DNA from: Valencia hispanica
Taxonomy: Eukaryota; Chordata; Actinopteri; Cyprinodontiformes; Valenciidae
Assembly: GCA_963556495.2 (NCBI GenBank)
Contig: OY747712.1
Span: forward strand, 8,086,581-8,150,580
Length of the DNA stretch: 64,000 nt
Direction: 5' to 3'
The notes below the pieces were generated by a model, which was not told where the DNA came from, did no database searches, and worked only from the letters and a program-made list of their open reading frames with translations. Positions 1 through 11,240 of the stretch are shown here, piece by piece. Position 1 is the first letter of the stretch, and each line of letters begins with the position of its first letter. Made by a program: the position numbers and the translations under genes.

Positions 1-2384
1 CTCAGCATGGCCCTTTAAACAATTCACTGTGTCATAAGTCTTTTTTCAAATGAAGAAACTGGTTGATTTCGTGCTACAGGTGTGAGGGAACAAGCTGTAC
101 TTGCAGTCAGAGAGATAGAGTGCAGCCTCGAAGGATAACTGAAGGTCAGGAACCACATAAACCACCGGACTGCCTCTCAGACACACAAAGCCAAAGTGAT
201 AATTTCAGACTGAGATTGTAATACTGGAACTTGACATGTTCAAGGTCAAATATTGCATGGTACGCCTGAGGCTTTTGTGTCTGTAATCAACTCCTTGTTG
301 CAGCAGTTACATAACGGCATCCAGCAATCTAGCCACTGTGTCAGCTCTCCGTGCCATAACAATCCTCTCGTGCTTTCAGTGCTTAGATTGTGATAAAAGT
401 TGTGAATTGAGGCTGATAGTGAATGACTTCCTGGCTATGAAGTTGTAATGGGATGGAATTTCCTCCCTCCTCCCCATCCTGGAAGTGATCTCAGCCGTCA
501 TTGGTGCACTAAGCTGCCAGTCAGGTGGATACCTGCGTCACAGGCTTTCCAACTTTGGCTTTGGTCTCTATGCCAGATCGTGACGGTCAAAGGCAGATAA
601 AAAAAAAAAAAGAAGACCTATCACTCTATTCCCTTTTCAAGACTCAAAGCAGAAATGAAATTCTAATTAGCAGAAGAGTTGTTGTAAAATGTCACATTTT
701 AGCAGTTATGTAACTCTAGAGCTACAACCAAATAAAATGTATTTGTGGAATTACCACAGATATCTTTTCAATAGTCATGTTTCTGTTTGGGTTTTTATTT
801 CTTTTGGTGTCTGTCATAGAGTTTTCAGATGCTTTATTTGCCACATTTATAATTACCTTTACTGTTTCGTGTCTATAGTTACTGACACAAATTTAAAAAT
901 GGGACTGTGGTTATTAATACCAAAGCCTCTGTTTTAACCACAGCTGAAAATCAACATATGTTTAAAAAAAAAACTAACCCTAACATAAGAAAAACGTTTG
1001 CTCTGCTACATGGTCTGCCTAACCTGACAGACAGTTGACTATATTTGCAGAATAGATTACATATTTTTTTAAGGATCACTATTGAATGTTGTTTAGCATA
1101 TTGAATTTCCTCCACATATGATGTTATACTGATAACTGTTGTCCAACACACAGATCAGAAGGTTAAATACCTGATAAATGTTTCAGTTCTCCAAAAGAAA
1201 ATATGTAATATGTAATTTTTTTACATGTAAATAAATTTGTGAATGGCTGAAGAATCCAATTAATATGAGAACTAAAAACTCAAGTTAATAATAGTTGAAT
1301 CTACATAAGTAGGTTCTTTATTGTCCTAACTAACAAAATGATATGTTCATGGCCTACTTTACAAAGCTATGTCTTTTGTGGTATCACTGTTTCCCTTGCA
1401 GGGGGTTGGAGATTACATTATTTTTCATACCTGGTTATTTAATGTATTTTTTAAATTGCAGGCGAGAAACTAAACATTACAAAACGTGGGTGAAAACTTC
1501 AACTTGAAGTCAGAAACACGACTTTGGAAAAAAAGCGCCCTCTGTGGTCAGAAATTCAATTTGAGTTTCCAAAACATCAAAAAACACAACGGATCAAAAA
1601 CACAATAGGGAAACAGGAACCTTTCACAACAACCACAACTTTAAAAACAAAATAGAAACAGAAATTCCGTCAATGACAAAGAAAAATAGATATTCAAAAA
1701 ATTATTAAGAAGGAAAAGAAAATCCCTCAAGTCTTCAAGACACTCCAAATGTAAGAGAGCAAAATAACCACAAAAGAAGAAATATCACAAAACAGAAAAA
1801 CGGACAACGTTTCAAAATGACATGAAGAAAATAGGGACGTTTTTTGTTGTTTTCATTTTTAATTGTATTAATGTGGAAAAAAATAGAAAAATAAGACAGG
1901 CAACGACAGTGGAGAGATAACAGATAACCTCAACCTCTAAGAAAACCCAATTTCTCCCTTCTTCAGTTTGTAACTCTATTCTGTATCCAGATATTACATT
2001 TTGTTTATTGAAAATAAGTTCGATTAATTATGGAATAAATGATCCTAAAATGCCCCAATCTCTTTTATAATTTGATTTAATTCAATTATAGGTTATAGGT
2101 TCCTATTTCAGCTGATTGTGGTTCTGGTTTCCGTTTGAGCCACTTGAAACTTATGAAATATGAAGGATTATGATCCCTGATGAAACGATAAAAAACAAAC
2201 GACCGGGTAGCACGTCTGATTTCCGAGGAAAATTGCTTTAAATCGTCGTTTGTCAGAGTGGAAAAGCACAAAATTAGCGTTTAAGACTAAAATTAAAACG
2301 AATACAGGTGATTGAAAAAAGAGTGCTACGTTGCTGCTGTCCCCTCTGTCTCTGGCTCTTACTCAGAGATGCAATGGAAAATCC
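1..2384. other. AT-rich intergenic/upstream DNA, no gene seen
   Basis: This stretch lies upstream of the pfkp start codon. It holds A-rich runs near 600 and 960, and an A-rich tract from about 1560 to 1830. The open frames are short, lack splice context and match no family I recognise. It may contain distal regulatory DNA or an untranslated exon of pfkp, but nothing in the sequence lets me place one. Confidence 0.5.
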
Positions 2385-2618
2385 TCATCCTTGTAAGGAA
2401 GGGAGGCGGCAATCTGTCCTAATGTAGGATCTTCGAAGGGGGAGGTGGAGGGTGAGGGGGGCGGTACCAGCTGCGGTCCTACAACTGTGTCCCTCTCCTG
2501 TGCCACAGATACCCCCCACCACCCCACCACCCCCAGTGATATCCTCCGGTGAGCTTTCTGAAGAGTTCATCTAAACTTTCCTGACAGCCGCCAAGAGACC
2601 CCGGGGGCAGACTGAGAG
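2385..2618 (+). promoter_or_regulatory. pfkp: Probable pfkp proximal promoter and 5' UTR
   Basis: The segment just before the start codon changes abruptly from AT-rich to GC-rich, with a G-rich tract around 2437-2465 containing a GC-box-like GGGGCGG and a C-rich tract around 2512-2535. No clear TATA box is visible, which fits a GC-rich housekeeping promoter. The transcription start and any 5' UTR splicing cannot be fixed from sequence alone. Confidence 0.45.
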
Positions 2619-2727
2619 ATGGCCGGAGCGACGGGACCTAAGCGGCAGGACACCCGGAAATTTTTCGAGAATCTTTCTGGTGCTGGAAAATCCATCGCAG
2701 TGCTGACCAGCGGTGGAGATGCTCAAG
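2619..2727 (+). CDS. pfkp: 6-phosphofructokinase, platelet type: coding exon 1
   Basis: This exon encodes residues 1-36 plus the first base of codon 37. The protein phosphorylates fructose 6-phosphate with ATP in the cytosol, the committed step of glycolysis, and works as a tetramer. The start ATG has a purine at -3 and G at +4. The translation includes KFFENLSGAGKSIAVLTSGG, followed by DAQ; the GGD of this segment is the ATP-binding loop of the PFK family. The variable N-terminus followed by KFFENLSGAGK resembles the P isoform more than the M isoform. The exon ends CAAG and the donor is GTAACA at 2728. Teleosts often have two pfkp copies, and I cannot tell which this is. Confidence 0.9.
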
Positions 2728-3455
2728 GTAACAGAGTTCAGTTGGGCTGTAAGAACCGCCAACTGGAGTCGGGATCAGAGAGCTGACAGAGGAGAAAAGA
2801 GCGTCTCACTCCGCTTCTAACATATGCTGTCATGGTAGTTTCTGCCCAAGCCTTTTTCGTTACTTCCAAGTATAAACACGTAATATTTTCCCCATCATTT
2901 ATTAGGCTTTAAGTCTATCGATTGCTCATTTTCAGTCAGAGAAACGCTGCAGACACGCGTCTGTCCGATAAAGGGTGTATCTGGCTAAGCTTTTCCAAAT
3001 TGCGCATTGCCCATGGAGCAGGAACAGCGTGTGCTTTAATATCAGCGCGTCACAACAAGCTTAGGAGAAAGAAGTTCCTCTGATTAAAATTTCATTTGTA
3101 AAATAGATATTTTCCTGTTAGTACGGGGATTTAAGTGTCTGCTCCTGAGTCTTCCCGACTGTTACGCAACAGCTTGCGCTCACCCGCAGCGTCTCCTTTT
3201 CAGCGCGGATGCTGCAGAGGGTGATGTTACAAGTTTTAATAAAGACCTGCAATCCGCCGCAAACACCTTCAGGGCCTGATTCAAACCTTGTGCATACATT
3301 TAAAAGCGGGCTCGGTATCAACAGGTGACCGAATAACCCGTATCTCTCCAATACAAGGTGTTCTAAATATGCAGCGTCACCTGCTCCATGCATGTTTGCA
3401 CAGATGGCGCAGGCCCTTGCGCGCATCCCCCAGGGGGCATATTATCCGACTTGGC

Positions 3456-3458
<3 letters not shown>

Positions 3459-3537
<79 letters not shown>
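3459..3537. repeat. (TA)n microsatellite, about 39 units
   Basis: An uninterrupted run of TA dinucleotides of about 79 bp lies in intron 1. Long TA tracts tend to be length-polymorphic and can extrude cruciforms. Open frames reading Ile-Tyr repeats through it are artefacts of the repeat. Confidence 0.97.
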
Positions 3538-3539
<2 letters not shown>

Positions 3540-3843
3540 TGTGCATTCAGAATATTGTTAGTCACAATTTTCTCCATAAAGAAACCCTCATAGTGCGCCC
3601 TGTTTCATTTATCAGCTGTATATGGTGAGGTATGGACTTCCTGTCAGCTGTTTTTTTCCTTCTTTTTTTTGCCTCAGAAATAATTCCTCTTGCATCACGG
3701 AAGCTGAGTCACGACTAGTCCAACATCAATGTACCCCGAATAAAACAATCTATCTCCGATGAATCTTTTCAGAATAAAACGACTTCGTTTCATTGCTGGA
3801 GTTTGCGTTTTTATTTCGAAAGAGTTTGGTATGTACTTCCTGT

Positions 3844-3881
3844 GACCTTCAGTGACTTAACTTCTGCTGTCGCTGAAGGTC
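3844..3881. repeat. Short inverted repeat, 13-bp arms
   Basis: Arms GACCTTCAGTGAC and GTCGCTGAAGGTC are reverse complements with one mismatch, separated by 12 bp. Each arm contains a TGACC/GGTCA-like core resembling a nuclear-receptor half site. A hairpin or a paired binding site is possible; chance is also possible in this much DNA. Confidence 0.5.
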
Positions 3882-4857
3882 GATCAAACTACTACGTGAG
3901 GGTTTACAGAGATCGGGACGATGATGATGATGATAGAGATTGAATTCACAATATGTAGAGCAGTATAACAGTAATAATGTTTAACATGTTGCTTTTTTTT
4001 AAGGTTTTGATAACGAAAACGTCATTAAAACAGAACTTTTGGATGATTTATATGTAATCAATGTACTAATTGCACAGAATGCACCTTAAACCTCATTAGA
4101 GTGTGATTACTGATCGGCCCTCCATATGCATGGGACATATTGTACTCTGCCATTTAGGACACACGCATGTACCAGTTAAACCACAGCTATTGTTGGCTGT
4201 TACACAACACTGTGTGCCTATAGGCTGCTGTTGAGAGTGGAGGGATATGCTCTTTCTCACTTGTCTGTGCCACTGCTGTGCATCGTGGACAGCCTTTGTA
4301 TTTAGGACAGGCTCCTCGTGGCAGCAGCTGAGATTTAACTATAACTGCACCTTTAAAACCGTGCAGCCAGTGTGAAAGTGATGCACAGAGTCAAACTCAC
4401 TGAGCTCATCTGGGAGCACTGAGAACCGTCTGCATCTGAAGCCTTGAGCAAATACTACTTCGAAAGTACTACTCCCTTCATGCTATAAGCTGTATATATG
4501 GATCCTATATTGTATAAATGCATGTTGATAATCCATCTAAATTAAATATTACTGTACACTGTATGCTGCAAGGTGGACATCATTAGGAATGGGTGTAAGA
4601 TCTTAGGCAGAAGCAGAAATGACTTACAGTAACATAGACTATCCTTAAAGAGAGCCAGAAAGGGCTTCTAATGCTTACATGAAAAAAAAAAAAACACCAA
4701 TTCAGTTAATCTTTGTGTTTATGCCATTTTTAAAAGCAATCCACAGGTAATTCTTAATCAGGCCTGATTAATGATAATAATACTAATAATATACATTAAT
4801 AGACTTTTGGCCAGTTGGAAAAATCCAGTTTATAACCCTACAGAAGATGATTATCGA

Positions 4858-4945
4858 CAGTGCCTTCCAAAAGTATTCACCCCCTTTTCACCACAAACCT
4901 CAATGCATTTTCTAAAGATTTTAAGTAATTGATTAAACAAAAGTG
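4858..4945. mobile_element. Tc1/mariner-like terminal fragment
   Basis: The segment opens CAGTGCCTTCCAAAAGTATT and continues with a C-rich run. This matches the outer terminal repeat typical of a widespread fish Tc1-like family (CAGTGCCTTGCAAAAGTATT). It continues into AT-rich subterminal sequence and is then lost. It may belong to the same broken copy as the transposase piece near 6 kb, with SINEs inserted between. Confidence 0.7.
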
Positions 4946-5025
4946 TGCATACATATATCATATATAGGAAAAATATCCAAGACATGTCCAAATTCAGTAC
5001 ACTATTGGGGCAACTTTGGCTTGAG

Positions 5026-5239
5026 GGGTGACTGTGGCTCGGTGGGTAGAGTAACCGACTTTTAGTCGGAGGGTTGTAGGTTTTATTTCAGCTTCTGCCT
5101 GTCACATATCTATGTGCTCCTGGGCAAGGCACTTAACCCCAAATTGCCTGCATATTTGTGTATAAATGTGAGTGCGAATGGGTGAATGTGGCTCCAGTAT
5201 AAAGTGCTTTGAGTGATCAGGACTATATAAGTTCAGTCC
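5026..5239 (+). mobile_element. tRNA-derived SINE, plus orientation
   Basis: The head (about 5030-5095) looks like a degenerate tRNA with an A-box-like GGCTCGGTGGGTAGAGT and a B-box-like GGGTTGTAGGTT. It is followed by a body with TCCTGGGCAAGGCACTTAAC and a tail GTGCTTTGAGTGATCAGGAC then CTATATAA, similar to LINE2-type 3' ends. This layout (tRNA head, unrelated body, LINE tail) is standard for teleost SINEs. An antisense relative lies at 12165-12286. Confidence 0.75.
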
Positions 5240-5264
5240 TCTTATTGATAAGGCATGTTTGATA

Positions 5265-5600
5265 TCGGCTTTTATTTTTTACTGAACTCCGATGAACCAA
5301 TATAGTCTAAATCTTCATTTCTGATACCGATGTAAACCGATAACGCTGATAGTCGTCTACCTGAACCTTCGAGGTTGGCTCATAAACGCAGAAGCCACAA
5401 GACATATTGTGAATTTTGCCAAACAAACAAAAATGTCTGAAAACTAAACCTCGGTTATGTCATATTTCGACCTTTTGAGTGAGAGGAAATAGCTGAAGAG
5501 TTTGAAGTATAAATATGTGCAAAGTAAAAAAGAAAGGTCTAAAACTTGTCACAAAAAAGTAAAAACTGGTATAAATAATTTCCGATATAACATTTTAATG
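5265..5600. other. Unclassified DNA, possible DNA-transposon remnant
   Basis: The stretch at 5268-5350 repeats GAT-ATCGG and ACCGAT-like words, reminiscent of terminal regions of fish non-autonomous DNA transposons, but I cannot assign a family. The rest is AT-rich with no gene. Confidence 0.25.
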
Positions 5601-5947
5601 TGTGGCTGCACAGTGCCACAGCTGGTAGCGCTTTTGCCTTGCAGCAAGAAGGTCCTGGGTTCTAATTCCGGCCTCTTCCTGCATGGAGTTTGTACGTTCT
5701 CCCTGTGCATGCCTGGGTTCCCTCCGGGTTCCTCCCACAGTCCAAAAGCATGACTGTTAGGTTAATTGCTTTCTCTAAAATATCCTTAGGTGCGAGTGCG
5801 TGCATGGTTGTTTGTCCTGTGCGTCTCTGTGTTGCCCTGCAATAAACTGGTGACCTCTCCAGGTTGGACCCCGCGTCTCGCACAATCACCGCTGGAGATA
5901 GGCACCAGCAACCCCACGACCCTCCAAGAATAAGCAGTATAGATAAG
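5600..5947 (+). mobile_element. SINE-like dispersed repeat with tRNA-like head
   Basis: The element begins with a degenerate tRNA-like head (GTGCCACAGCTGGTAGCGCT, then AAGGTCCTGGGTTCTAATTC as a B-box-like stretch). It continues through GCATGGAGTTTGTACGTTCT and CCTCCCACAGTCCAAAAGCA, and ends near CTGGAGATAGGCACCAGC and TAAGCAGTATAGATAA. I know this string of blocks as a highly repeated teleost element. It carries point changes and small losses, so it is an old copy. Open frames on either strand through it are fortuitous. Confidence 0.7.
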
Positions 5948-5964
5948 GGACATTTTAATGGCAA

Positions 5965-6310
5965 TATTGCTGATAATAATGGTAGATCCATAATATCAGA
6001 CATCCCAACTATTGATGGAACACATCATCACCATGGACGCATCAAACACATCATCCTCGTAGTGAAAAATGGGGATAGCAGCATCATGCTGTGGGAATTC
6101 ATTTCTTGTGGAATGACACAGAAGCTGATCAGGCTTTATGGGAAGATGGATGGAGCAAAATACCGTTTAACCCTGGAAGAAAACCTGTAAGATGCTGCAT
6201 AAGATTTGAGATGGGCAGAAGTTCACCTTCCAGCAGGACAATCAAAACACACATCCAGACATCAAAACATGGCCATGTGACGTAAAGTCAGTTGTGAATC
6301 TAGAGCAATA
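5965..6310 (+). pseudogene. Tc1-like transposase remnant, C-terminal half
   Basis: Blocks such as GGGGATAGCAGCATCATGCT, GGGAAGATGGATGGAGCAAA, CTGGAAGAAAACCTGT and TTCACCTTCCAGCAGGACAA follow the order of the catalytic-core region of fish Tc1-like transposases; the last block encodes the FQQD-type motif. The reading frame is broken by stops and indels and the C-terminus fades out after 6300. It is an inactive relic without its own ends. Confidence 0.75.
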
Positions 6311-6415
6311 CTTGAATATCAATCAGACCAAAAAGAAACCTAAATAAGGTAGGTTTAGTAAATATACCTTTATAAAATGACACAAAAAACAAAATAAGAT
6401 GGCTTCTGAAGTGTC

Positions 6416-6492
6416 TGAATAATAAAATAATAATAATAAAAAATACTACAACTAATTCTACTACTACTAATGATTATAATAATTATAATACA
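6416..6492. repeat. AT-rich (AAT/ACT)n low-complexity tract
   Basis: A run of AAT, CTA and ATT triplets with interruptions. It looks like a decayed trinucleotide microsatellite and has no coding content. Confidence 0.7.
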
Positions 6493-7410
6493 AAGGTTAA
6501 GAATGTCATGCTTTTTAAAAATCTTTTTGTTTTAAGTCTGGATTTCTGGCTGTTGTAACCGCGGTGCGATGGCTCAATCAGGTGTCACCAGGGCTTGTTG
6601 ATGGTGGGAGGTGATAACCTCACAGCATTTTCACAATTTGTTAGATATTCCATCTGTTTCACAAAAAAACACGCAAACACAAAAACAGTCACTCACTGCA
6701 GGTAGATAAACTGGTGTGTAGCCCATCTACCAAGAGTTTCTTGTTGATTTGTATTTATTTGTAATATTGATTTCTCTAAAACTCATTAGGTTTGCTGTCA
6801 AATTCAAACACATTTGACATGTTTGCATTGACCCCTGGTAACCAATCAGGACTCATCCCTTAGCAACACTGGTATCTTGGTTAGCACACAGTTAACTGCT
6901 CGAACACAAAGGCCAACATGTGCATGGGTCACCTCATTAACCAATAGGACATTGTTTACAACCTGCACAGAATCAAAAATAACAATTTATTGACTAAAGC
7001 GACCTTTGGACAGAGATAAACTACAGTGTAACATGTCTTTCAAATAACTGCTAAGTTATGTGTCATGATGAGCTAGATTTTTATTTTTGCACTTTAAATG
7101 AAACATTTTGCAGAAATCCGACAAACAGAGGAGGAAAAAAATCAACTGGAGATGCAACATAGATTCACAGTTTCAGAAACAAACTTTATATCCTCAACAT
7201 CACAGATTTTTTTTTACATCAGATAAAAAGCTCTCCGTTTTGGCCAACTAAGAAAAAAATGATCGAGCATCGCTACGTGAATTCTGGCTTGCTGTAAATG
7301 GGACAAATTTGTGGAGTGGGCATGTAACAGTGTGAACATGTTCTCCCACCTGAGTGGTTCATCTCTGTGGTTCCTCCAGAGTTACCATGGGCATCTTGGC
7401 TGCTTCAACT

Positions 7411-7466
7411 CAATTGAATTCAAAAATACTTTATTTATCACAAAGGGAAATTAAATGTCATAATTC
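7411..7466. mobile_element. LINE 3'-end-like fragment
   Basis: The segment TCAAAAATACTTTATTTATC followed by ACAAAGGGAAATTAAATGTC resembles the 3' tail shared by many teleost LINE copies. Only the tail is recognisable. The next 200 bp (7510-7710) contain a moderately GC-rich stretch that I cannot assign. Confidence 0.45.
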
Positions 7467-8042
7467 ATATCATCAAAATATCTTCCATTTTTATCTATAT
7501 ATATCTATCTTGGAGTGTCGCTCCCAAGAGCCCGGTGTTGTGCCAACCCCCAGTGCATTCTGTGGGATTTCCTCCAGCTGAAGCGATAGCTTGTGGGTCA
7601 CAAAATGGCTTGTCCAGAGAGTCTTTTCCACTTCGGATCACTTCAAATGCAGAATTGTCCCCTGATTTCAAAACTTTTGCTGTTGTGGAGCTTAAAGTGG
7701 AACTGAACCCCATGGAAAATCACCTTCACAGTCAGATGCTCTTAAAAAAGCAGAACATGCATAAAAATCAAAGAAAGATTGTTTTACACTGTTATCCTTA
7801 CCTTAATTTGTTTTCATCATAACCCCGCCACCAGCCAACATTTGAAAAATTCTACAAAGTGGGCAGTGCCAGCAAGAACGGAGGGTATGGCCAAGAATGG
7901 AGGATGAGCGGAGGGGGGAACGTGGGGGTGTGGTCAGGAGGACAGTGATATCTAGCTTAATCTGACACTGAAACATGGACAGTGACCGAAGCGACGTTGG
8001 CAGTTTTGCAACTGATCGATCTGATCGACGTTCATCTGTTTT

Positions 8043-8341
8043 GAACGTTAGCATTACCACTCAGAGACTGGACCCATCATGTCTCCCTCTGCCTCAGCAG
8101 CACCGGTAGCACCGGCCTCAGGGAGCACTGACTCAGCGCCCTGAGCCAGTGGATCTCCTCAGCCGTCACCCGAGGTAGAGGGAAGCTTTATGGAGCCCAG
8201 CTGCCCCGAGCCGTATCCATTCGGGCCGCTGGCTCAGGGAGTGCTGAGTCAGCGCTGCCCGAGGCCGGTGCTGCTGCCGAGGCAGAGGGAGACAGGAGGA
8301 GTCCAGTCTCTGAGTGGTAATGCTAACGTAGGCTAACGTTC
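8043..8341. repeat. Large imperfect palindrome, arms about 105-111 bp
   Basis: Left arm 8043-8147 and right arm 8231-8341 are reverse complements over their whole length, with a few mismatches and one 10-bp insertion in the right arm that duplicates a CTAACGT-like piece. The 83-bp loop is GC-rich. The arms are far richer in GC than the surrounding intron. This fits the core of a fold-back or non-autonomous DNA transposon; possible outer limits near 7690 and 8565 are not certain. No transposase is encoded. Confidence 0.8.
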
Positions 8342-8716
8342 AAAACAGTATGTTAGCTATGCTAACTAAGTGCTAATGTGATAATAATGGTAACCTGAAA
8401 AAAGCAATCCAACTTTTGTCTGAGAGATGGTTTTATACCCAAACCCATGGGGCGTGTCTGTGAGACCATGCCTGTGACATAAAGAGTGGAAAAGATGTAC
8501 CGCTCTCCACCAATCACAAAATTCAAATGCAGTCACCACAGTTCAACCCTAAGAGGGCAGCAGTAAGATGTTTTTAGATCAAAAAGCGTAGAATTAAACA
8601 AGTTTACACGAAAATGTTAAACAATCCCCAGAAACTGAAAGATTGCATTGGTAAAGACCCATTTACACAGTTTAAAGGCAAAAAAAGTTGTTTGGGGGAT
8701 CAGTTATTCTTTAATT

Positions 8717-8860
8717 ACAGTCTCCTGTGTGGCAGTGGAGCGGGTATTCAGCCTCCAGAACAACATCTAAACCCTCATGAGAAGTCATCTGTCTGAACCA
8801 AAAATCCAGAACGTCATGACAATAACCTCTGCAGCAACCCAACTATTTGATTATGCACAA
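8717..8860 (+). pseudogene. hAT-family transposase C-terminal remnant
   Basis: One frame reads TVSCVAVERVFSLQNNI, a stop, then TLMRSHLSEPKIQNVMTITS. The ERVFS followed by a basic RS-LSE stretch is the layout of the C-terminal dimerisation region of hAT transposases and of host genes derived from them. An in-frame stop at the usual lysine position and the absence of the rest of the protein make it a relic. Confidence 0.6.
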
Positions 8861-9100
8861 GTGGGTGTGGTTTTCAGCTTCATGAAGGAACTTGTGAAAC
8901 TCTGCGTTCAGACCACTGTTCATATTTAAAGTGCAATCGTTCTTGAAGAACTTGAAGATCTTTGGTCTTCATGATGCTATTTGTTCTCTAATGTTATCTA
9001 ACCAACGTCTTAGACCTTCAAAGAAAATCTGCATTTACACTGATATTAAATCACACACATGGGACTCCCTTTTTTAATAAGTAAGTAATAGTAATAGTGA

Positions 9101-9334
9101 GTTCTGAAGGCGATTGGTTGCACTCAAAATTAATTTGAGGTATCAGTCCAAAGGTGGCTAAATAAAATGCAAGCCTCACTTTTCATCCTTTCTCACCCTT
9201 TTCCTTCCAGTTCACACCAATTAACTACTCTGTGTTGGTGTTTCATATGTAAACTGTTGATAACATGTATGGATGTTTGTTGCAATGACAAAATGGGAAA
9301 AAGCTCTAGGGGTATAAATACTTTTGCACTATAC
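9101..9334 (+). mobile_element. Tc1-like element, 3' terminal region
   Basis: The segment runs from TCTGAAGGCGATTGGTTGCA through TGAGGTATCAGTCCAAAGG and GTTGGTGTTTCATATGTAAA to GGGGTATAAATACTTTTGCA. These are, in order, the blocks of the 3' non-coding end of a common fish Tc1-like family, ending in the inverted terminal repeat. The terminal CAGTGCC complement is degraded. It could be the far end of the broken copy near 4.9-6.3 kb, or a separate insertion. Confidence 0.7.
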
Positions 9335-11157
9335 ATGCCTTAAAGAGACAGACACCTGAAGGCAGATATAATATTGCAGACATTATCTGGACAGCAGCAA
9401 TGAGATTTTAAAAAAATGGCTGATAAAGGTTCCACCATTATGTTATCAGCATGTGTGTACTTGTGTAAAATAACAACATGTAGTGGTAAAATAGATCATC
9501 TGCTCATTCATACTCCTCTATTATAAAAATGTCTGCTTTCCGTTCTTCTTCTTTGTGAAATAATTGGTGGCTAATCCCTAACACGTTGCAATAATGGAAG
9601 CTAATTGTGACTTTTTGAGACTAGTTGAAGTACAGAAATATGTGATCCAGGTTCTGTCCTAGTGTTACACATTTTTAAACAGTCACTGCTTTTTTAAGGT
9701 GGCTGATGGTTGCTTTTGTGCTTCAATGCTGCACACTGCATGTTGATCAATTAAAGTTGTTTCTTTGGTGGTTGTCCTTGATGGAAAATAACTGGGCCTG
9801 ATTTAGACTAATGCACTGGTCTGTCGTCACCTAACTGGCATGAAGCTGGGAATTGCTGCTGCCCTGCTTTTATTCATGCAACTAATTGTATAGCCCTGTG
9901 CAACTTGTTTTCACGAGTAGTTTGTTTTGAGAGATTTATGGTCTCAAACCGATCTTGTCTTGCTTGAACCAATCTCAGATCACATCTGAAACATCATCCG
10001 TGCATATATGTATGAGGGACGGAAGGTAAACAATACAGATAGGCACAGTAATATATTTAGCGCCTTGTTGTTGTGGGCTTCTGCTTGGGCCCCCTCTGCT
10101 CTGCCAAGTTTAGTGAATGAGCCCTTGTGATGATGTCTTTGAGCAGAGTCTAAAGAATGAGGTCGCCATCCGATGAGTAGTAACGTCCTATATACACTGT
10201 GCAGACTCATGCCAGGGAAAGGGGATGGGCTGTTAGTGCCGGTGTGTGCTTTCAGAATGTCAAATATGAGACATATGAGATCAATACACGCAGGCACAGA
10301 GATAATCAGGTAAAGGTTTGTCTAAATACCATCCAAATTACTAAATTCAGAAAAAGACGTAGCAAACAGAAAACCAGTCTGGCATCGTAGAAAGCCTTCA
10401 GCAGCAGCTTCTCTCCACCTCATCAGTAGGTGCTGGGTGTTGTCTCTTCAGATGGTCTTCATGTTTGTGTTTGCTGTGCTTTCCGGAGCATCTAAACCCC
10501 TGTTGACCCTCAGCTTAACCAAAATACTCCCATACTTTAGACCTTTTCGATGGAAATCCGTGATAAACATTTATGACCCAGCTCATCTGAGCGGGCTATC
10601 ACATGCTTTATCAACCATGTTTTTTTTTTTATATCACTGGTTAAATAAAACAAAGTGATGAACTTCACTCATGTACATACAAGTACCAGTGAAGATTTCA
10701 CACATAGTGTTTCAGAGGAAAATAGTACCTTTGATGAAAACATTATAAAAATAAAAAAAGTTAAATTCATAAAAAATGTTTGCTGACTTAAAATATTATT
10801 TTGGCAGAATAAGAAAGCGCTGCTCCAATCCTCTTTTTTCCCCCCAGTGCTTTTACATCTCCTGTAAATGATGGATATATTTTAATAGATGTTTCAGGTG
10901 TAACCCAGTAAAATGTGTTAAACATTGTACGTATTTCACCTAAACAAAGACGCTAAAAGTCAGGACTGAATAACCTATTTATTCCACCCTAACAGCTTTT
11001 TAGTCATATTCAAATATCAGTAGCATTCATCTTGTAGATTTTTGCTTGCCTTTTGCTGTTTACGTTTGAACGTTTTTATGTTGTTCAGACTGAGGTTATG
11101 TGGGTTTAAAAAATACTTTAAATACCACAGAATAAAGTACAAAAAAACCCATGCAAA

Positions 11158-11240
11158 TCAATCAATCAAATCAATCAAACTTTATTTATAAAGCACCTTT
11201 CATACACTGCATCAACCAGGGCACCGACCCAGGGCGCCCA
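11158..11240. mobile_element. LINE tail-like fragment with (ATCA)n
   Basis: A short (ATCA)n-type run leads into AACTTTATTTATAAAGCACC and TTTCATACACTGCATC. This is a familiar teleost retroelement tail, here in isolation. Sequence after 11240 is not recognisable. Confidence 0.5.

Noticed and set aside
964..985. Telomere-like CTAACCCTAAC
   Set aside because: Only about one and a half TAACCC units, with no repeat; chance in A-rich sequence.
3288..3628. Open frames of about 100 and 78 codons over the TA tract
   Set aside because: They consist largely of Ile-Tyr repeats produced by the microsatellite and have no family match.
3905..3945. GAT triplet run as a microsatellite
   Set aside because: Only a few units; too short to list.
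10437..10658. Open frame with hydrophobic start resembling a small secreted or membrane protein
   Set aside because: It lies in pfkp intron 1, has no splice or promoter context, and I recognise no family.
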